Below are positions 6,159 through 10,302 of a DNA stretch of 10,302 nt, in pieces. The position numbers were made by a program, and so were the translations under genes. Under the pieces are notes generated by a model. That model was not told the DNA's origin. It was given only the letters and a program-made list of their open reading frames with translations, and ran no database searches. This DNA comes from Phenylobacterium sp. (GTDB lineage: Bacteria; Pseudomonadota; Alphaproteobacteria; Caulobacterales; Caulobacteraceae): assembly GCA_028291285.1 (NCBI GenBank), contig JAQGIJ010000140.1, positions 1 through 10,302 on the forward strand, in the 5' to 3' direction. Every line of letters begins with the position of its first letter. The first letter of the stretch is position 1.

Positions 6159-7168
6159 AGTTCCTCCGGCGCGCCGCAGCCGACGCCCGGCGGCATGGGA
6201 TCTACGGCCTCTTGCGCCGCGCGGAAGCGCGCGCCCGCGACCTGCCGCGCATCGGCGAGTCGCGCCTGCCCGAGCAGAACATCGTCGACCTGGCGCAGTC
6301 CCCCTCCCTGGCCTTCGCCGACTCGACCCTGGAATCCATCAAGGTCGACGGCCGCCGCCCGCGGGTCGAAGGCTATTGGCTGGGGCTGACCGGTCCGATG
6401 GGCCCGCTGCCGTTGCACATGACGGAGTTCGCCTATTACGAGCGGCGCTACGCCAAGCGCCGGCCGTTCGGCGCCTTCCTGGACATGCTCGCCGGCCGGT
6501 CGCTGCAGCTGTTCTATCGCGCCTGGGCGGAGTCCAACCCCGCGGCCAGCGCCGACCGGCCGAACGACGACCGGTTCTCCGGCTATCTCGAAGCGCTCAC
6601 CGGCGCGGCCGTGGGCGTTCCGAAGGACGCCGCCTTTCCGGCCCGGGCGCGGATCTATTACGCCAGCGTCTTCATCGGCCGGCGCAGCGCCTCTGCAATC
6701 CAGGACGCGCTGTCGGACCTGGTGGGCGCGCCGGTGCGGCTGATCGAATACGTGCCCTTGATGCGCGACATCGACCCGGACGATCAGACCCGCCTGGGCG
6801 GGCCGCTCAGCGGCCTGGGCGTCGACAGCATCGCCGGGCGGCGCACCTACACCGTCTCCGACGCCTTCCGCATCGTGATCCGCGTCGACAACCGGCGCGA
6901 CTACGACGCCCTGCTTCCCGGCGGCCGCCGTTTCCAGATGGTGGCCGAGGCGCTGGAAGCCTTCGCCCCGCCCCACCTCGAGTGGGACCTGCAGCTCGAG
7001 ATCGAGGCCCCCAAGATCAAGGGCGCCGCCCTCGACGGGCGCGCGCGGCTGGGCTGGACGAGCTGGGTGACACCCAATCCCAAAGGCGGCCCCCGCGCCG
7101 ACGCGCGCCTGGGCCGTGGGGCGAGACGTATCGCCCGAACAGCGAACAAGAAGGACCGTACCCGATGA
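6122..7168 (+). CDS. tssG: TssG, T6SS baseplate wedge protein (ImpH/VasB)
   Basis: The 348-residue protein is the TssF partner in the baseplate wedge. Landmarks are an N-terminal RHGIYGLLRRAEAR, the R-I-G-ES block followed by a SLAFADSTLESI segment, YWLGLTGPMGPLPLHMTEF, and FLDMLAGRSLQLFYRAWAES. The conserved LGWTSW ending is at residues 310-315. ATG 6122 lies inside the tssF end; GAAGGG (6105-6110) stands 11 bases upstream, a long but usable spacing. The stop overlaps the clpV start in an ATGA (7165-7168). After LGWTSW there are about 33 further residues, strongly basic (11 K/R against 2 D), in the stretch that also carries the clpV ribosome site. The family normally ends soon after the LGW segment, so the tail is unusual. 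Confidence 0.96.
   Translation: MAAKTGATQEHLEFLRRAAADARRHGIYGLLRRAEARARDLPRIGESRLPEQNIVDLAQSPSLAFADSTLESIKVDGRRPRVEGYWLGLTGPMGPLPLHMTEFAYYERRYAKRRPFGAFLDMLAGRSLQLFYRAWAESNPAASADRPNDDRFSGYLEALTGAAVGVPKDAAFPARARIYYASVFIGRRSASAIQDALSDLVGAPVRLIEYVPLMRDIDPDDQTRLGGPLSGLGVDSIAGRRTYTVSDAFRIVIRVDNRRDYDALLPGGRRFQMVAEALEAFAPPHLEWDLQLEIEAPKIKGAALDGRARLGWTSWVTPNPKGGPRADARLGRGARRIARTANKKDRTR
7151..7155 (+). promoter_or_regulatory. Ribosome binding site of clpV inside tssG
   Basis: AAGGA, in the context AAGAAGGA, lies 9 bases before ATG 7165. It decides the clpV start, because the same frame stays open for hundreds of bases upstream. Confidence 0.65.
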
Positions 7169-9873
7169 CCGAGATCAGTCGTTCCGCCCTCTTCGGGCGG
7201 CTCAATCCGACCAGCCTGAAGGCCATCGAGAGCGCGACGGCCTTCTGCAAGATGCGCGGCAATCCGTACGTCGAGCTGGTCCACTGGATCCACATCCTGC
7301 TGCAGGACCCGCAGAACGACCTGGGTGCGCTGCGCAGCCGCTTCCAGCTGGACGACAGCAAGCTGGCGCGTGACGTCGTCGCCGCGCTCGACAGCCTGCC
7401 GCGCGGCGCGACCGCCATCTCCGACTTCTCGCCGCAAGTGGAGGAGGCCGTGGAGAAGGGCTGGCTCTACGCCTCGCTGATGTTCCAGGCCGGCAAGGTC
7501 CGCAGCGGCCACCTGATGTTCGGCATGCTGAAGACGCCGACGCTGCGCAACGTCCTGTTCGCGATCTCGCCGGAGTTCCGCAAGATCCAGGTGGACGCGT
7601 TGGGCGACGAGTTCGACCGGATCGTCGCCGGCTCCTCCGAGATCACCCAGAGCGCCCCGGCAGGCGCGGCCGAGAGCGGCGGCGGAGAGGCCGGTGCGAC
7701 AGGCGTCGCCGGCAGCGGCGAGGCGCTCGGCAAGTACTCCGTCGACCTGACGGAGCGGGCGCGGAAGGGCGAGATCGACCAGATCGTCGGCCGGGATGCG
7801 GAGATCCGCCAGGTGATCGACATCCTGCTGCGCCGGCGGCAGAACAACCCGATCCTCTGCGGCGAGGCCGGCGTCGGCAAGACCGCGGTGGCCGAAGGCT
7901 TCGCCCGGCGCATCGTCGACGGCGACGTGCCGCCGGCGCTGAAGGACGTCACCCTGCGCTCGCTCGACATCGGCTTGCTGCAGGCCGGCGCCGGCGTGAA
8001 GGGCGAGTTCGAGAAGCGCCTGCGGCAGGTGATCGACGAGGTGGAATCCTCGCCCAAGCCGATCATCCTGTTCATCGACGAGGCGCACACCCTGATCGGC
8101 GCCGGCGGCCAGGCCGGCACCGGCGACGCGGCCAACCTGCTGAAGCCGGCGCTCGCGCGCGGACGGCTGCGGACGGTGGCGGCGACCACCTGGGCCGAGT
8201 ACCGGCAGTACTTCGAGAAGGACCCCGCCCTCACCCGCCGGTTCCAGACGGTCAATGTCGGCGAGCCGGACACCGGCGTCGCCGTCGCGATGATCCGCTC
8301 GGTCGCCCCGATGATGGAGGCGCACCACAAGGTGATCGTGCTCGACGAGGCGATCGAGGCGGCCGTCAAGCTGTCGCAGCGCTACATCCCGGCCCGGCAG
8401 CTGCCGGACAAGGCGGTCAGCCTGCTCGACACCGCCGCCGCCCGGGTCGCGGTTTCCCAGCATGCGACGCCAGCCCCCGTCGAGAACCGCCGCCGCCGCA
8501 TCGAGCTCCTGCAAATGGAGCTGGAGATCGCCACGCGCGAGGCGGAGGGCCAGTACGCCGGGCGCGAGCGCATCGGCAAGGTGAACGAGGCGCTGGAGGA
8601 AGCCCGCGGCGCGCTCGAGGTGGTGGACGCCAAATGGGCCGCCGAGCTCGCGGCGATCGGCGCCGCGCACAAGGCGCGCGCGGCGCTCTCCGCCAGCAGC
8701 GCGGCCGACGCCGATCCCGCGGCGGTCCCCGCCGCCCGGGCCGAGCTCGAACGGGCGCTGGCCGCGGTCGAGACCGCTCACGGCGGCGATCCGATGGTGT
8801 TCGGCGAGGTGGACGCCGACGCCGTGGCCGCGGTGGTCGGCGACTGGACCGGCATCCCGGTGGGCCGCATGGTCAAGAACGAGATCGCCTCGGTGCTGAC
8901 CATCGGCGACCAGCTGAAGCGCCGCGTGGTGGGCCAGGACCACGCCATGGACGCCATCGCCAAGCGCATCCAGACCAGCCGCGCCAAGCTCGACAACCCG
9001 AACAAGCCGGTGGGCGTCTTCATGCTCTGCGGCCCCTCCGGCGTCGGCAAGACCGAGACCGCCCACGTGCTCTCCGAGCTGCTCTACGCCGGCGACGACA
9101 GCCTGATCGTCATCAACATGAGCGAATTCCAGGAGGCCCACACGGTCTCCACCCTGAAGGGCGCGCCTGCCGGCTACGTCGGCTACGGCCAGGGCGGGGT
9201 GCTCACCGAGGCGGTCCGCCGCCGGCCCTACTCCGTGGTGCTGCTGGACGAGGTGGAGAAGGCGCACCCCGACGTCCACGAGATGTTCTTCCAGGTGTTC
9301 GACAAGGGCTACATGGACGACAGCGAGGGGCGCTACATCGACTTCAAGAACACCCTCATCCTGCTCACCTCCAACGTCGGCACCGACCTGATCACCTCGC
9401 TCTCCGAAGACGAGGAGATGAAGCCCGACGCCCCGGGCCTGGCCGATGCGCTTCGGCCGGAGCTGCTGAAGGTGTTCCCGCCGGCCCTGCTCGGGCGGCT
9501 GATGGTGCTGCCCTATTATCCGCTCTCGCCGGCCATGCTGCAGGGCATCGTCCGGCTGCAGATGGACCGGGTGAAGCGGCGGATCGTGGAGAACCACGAC
9601 ATCGCCTTCGAGTACGCGCCCGCGGTGGTCGACCTGATCGTCTCGCGCTGCACGGAGGTGGCCTCCGGCGGGCGGATGATCGACGCCATCCTCACCAACA
9701 CCATGCTGCCGGAGCTTTCCATCCAGCTCCTCGAGAAGCAGATGGACGGCGAGGAGATCTCGGCGATCCGCGTCGACGTGCGGGACTCCGCGTTCGTCTA
9801 CGCCTTCGAGACGGCCGAGCCGCCACCGTCCGAAGCGGCCGCGGAGCCGGTGCTGGAACCCGAACCCGCCTGA
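7165..9873 (+). CDS. clpV: TssH/ClpV, AAA+ ATPase that disassembles contracted T6SS sheath
   Basis: The 902-residue protein is a complete Clp/Hsp100 ATPase of the ClpV branch. The N-terminal Clp-N domain (about 1-160) begins with ISRSALFGRLNPTSLKAIESA and is followed by a Gly/Ala/Ser/Glu linker (163-189). AAA domain 1 has Walker A GEAGVGKT (233-240), pore-loop segment AGVKGEFEKRL (from 276), Walker B FIDEAH (303-308) and an arginine pair in TRRFQ (357-361). A coiled-coil middle region spans about 440-540. AAA domain 2 has Walker A GPSGVGKT (623-630), GAPAGYVGY (666-674), Walker B LLDE (693-696) and sensor-2 GGR (835-837). The C-terminus is a Pro/Glu-rich tail. ATG 7165 overlaps the tssG stop; AAGGA (7151-7155) lies 9 bases upstream. 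The frame is open upstream inside tssG, but the Clp-N start fixes the real beginning. Confidence 0.98.
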   Translation: MTEISRSALFGRLNPTSLKAIESATAFCKMRGNPYVELVHWIHILLQDPQNDLGALRSRFQLDDSKLARDVVAALDSLPRGATAISDFSPQVEEAVEKGWLYASLMFQAGKVRSGHLMFGMLKTPTLRNVLFAISPEFRKIQVDALGDEFDRIVAGSSEITQSAPAGAAESGGGEAGATGVAGSGEALGKYSVDLTERARKGEIDQIVGRDAEIRQVIDILLRRRQNNPILCGEAGVGKTAVAEGFARRIVDGDVPPALKDVTLRSLDIGLLQAGAGVKGEFEKRLRQVIDEVESSPKPIILFIDEAHTLIGAGGQAGTGDAANLLKPALARGRLRTVAATTWAEYRQYFEKDPALTRRFQTVNVGEPDTGVAVAMIRSVAPMMEAHHKVIVLDEAIEAAVKLSQRYIPARQLPDKAVSLLDTAAARVAVSQHATPAPVENRRRRIELLQMELEIATREAEGQYAGRERIGKVNEALEEARGALEVVDAKWAAELAAIGAAHKARAALSASSAADADPAAVPAARAELERALAAVETAHGGDPMVFGEVDADAVAAVVGDWTGIPVGRMVKNEIASVLTIGDQLKRRVVGQDHAMDAIAKRIQTSRAKLDNPNKPVGVFMLCGPSGVGKTETAHVLSELLYAGDDSLIVINMSEFQEAHTVSTLKGAPAGYVGYGQGGVLTEAVRRRPYSVVLLDEVEKAHPDVHEMFFQVFDKGYMDDSEGRYIDFKNTLILLTSNVGTDLITSLSEDEEMKPDAPGLADALRPELLKVFPPALLGRLMVLPYYPLSPAMLQGIVRLQMDRVKRRIVENHDIAFEYAPAVVDLIVSRCTEVASGGRMIDAILTNTMLPELSIQLLEKQMDGEEISAIRVDVRDSAFVYAFETAEPPPSEAAAEPVLEPEPA

Positions 9874-9881
9874 GCGCGCCG

Positions 9882-10302
9882 ATGAGCACCGCCTACGACG
9901 AGGTGGCCTACCCGAGCCGCCCGTTCCGGCAGACGCACCCGCGCCAGCTCGGCGTGGCCGCGGCGCTGCTCGACCTGCCCTACGCGCCCATGGAGCAGGC
10001 GCGGGTGCTGGAGATCGGCTGCGGGGAGGGCGGCAACATCATCCCGATGGCGATGAGCTATCCGGAGGCCACGGTGGTCGGCTTCGACCTCGCGGCCTCC
10101 GCGATCGCCGCGGGCCAGGCGGTCGTCGAGCGGCTGGGCCTGGGCAACATCCAGCTGCGCGTGCTCGACATCCTCGAGGCGGGCCCGGAGCTCGGGACCT
10201 TCGACTACATCATCGCCCACGGCGTCTACTCCTGGGTCCCCGGCGAGGTCCGCGAGGCGCTGCTGGCCCTGGTCCGGCGGAGCCTGGCGCCGGAAGGGCT
10301 GG
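9882..10302 (+). CDS. Class I SAM-dependent methyltransferase, N-terminal part (probable methyltransferase-regulatory-domain family)
   Basis: The gene starts at ATG 9882, 8 bases after the clpV stop, and runs off the right edge after 140 codons without a stop. The visible part is a Rossmann-fold methyltransferase: SAM-binding motif I VLEIGCGEGGN (42-52), an acidic motif II ending GFDL (D69), a DI (96-97) and FDYIIAHGVYSWVP (107-120). The start YDEVAYPSRPFRQTHP with HGVYSWVP is the pattern I know from larger proteins that join this domain to a methyltransferase regulatory domain (PF10119); that second domain would be beyond the window. The substrate is unknown. No clear Shine-Dalgarno site is seen, so expression may depend on clpV readthrough. 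It occupies the place where comparable clusters carry vgrG. It could be a T6SS accessory gene or an unrelated neighbour. Confidence 0.85.
   Translation, partial: MSTAYDEVAYPSRPFRQTHPRQLGVAAALLDLPYAPMEQARVLEIGCGEGGNIIPMAMSYPEATVVGFDLAASAIAAGQAVVERLGLGNIQLRVLDILEAGPELGTFDYIIAHGVYSWVPGEVREALLALVRRSLAPEGL

Noticed and set aside
6376..7164. Long in-frame extension upstream of the clpV start
   Set aside because: It is an Arg/Pro-rich out-of-frame reading of tssG caused by high GC; the ClpV N-terminal domain starts at 7165 with its own ribosome site.
6901..9597. Very long minus-strand open frame opposite clpV
   Set aside because: It mirrors the clpV codons, is rich in His/Arg/Leu/Gly with no domain, and spans the tssG-clpV junction. 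It is a compositional artefact.

Overview
The window is the sheath/baseplate half of a type VI secretion system (T6SS) operon on a high-GC chromosome. Codons end strongly in G or C, and the genes are packed with gaps of a few bases or overlaps. The style fits an alphaproteobacterium, possibly in or near Caulobacteraceae (Caulobacter/Phenylobacterium), but that placement rests on composition and general protein look, not on a marker gene.

All genes lie on the plus strand. The window opens inside tssA (C-terminal end only). A 102-base gap follows, the longest non-coding stretch here; it carries repeated TCCGGGAA/TTCCCGG elements and a weak promoter-like pair. Then come tssB and tssC (contractile sheath), hcp/tssD (inner tube), tagJ (accessory sheath/ClpV adaptor), tssE, tssF and tssG (baseplate/wedge) and tssH/clpV (AAA+ sheath recycler). 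The window ends inside a gene for a class I SAM-dependent methyltransferase that starts 8 bases after clpV. No RNA gene, transposon, CRISPR array or gene-free stretch above 300 bases is present.

The parts work together as follows. TssE/F/G build the baseplate, Hcp hexamers stack into a tube on it, and TssB/TssC polymerise around the tube with TssA assisting priming and extension. Contraction fires the tube, and ClpV, probably aided by TagJ, disassembles the contracted sheath. The membrane complex (TssJ/L/M), TssK, VgrG, PAAR, regulators and effectors are not in the window. The order tssA-tssB-tssC-hcp-tagJ-tssE-tssF-tssG-clpV is the order I recall for the Pseudomonas aeruginosa HSI-I cluster, where vgrG1 comes next. 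Here the next gene is a methyltransferase.

The core is a recognisable known system. The points worth a second look are the methyltransferase in the usual VgrG position, the GC-rich hairpin between hcp and tagJ, and the repeat-rich gap before tssB.
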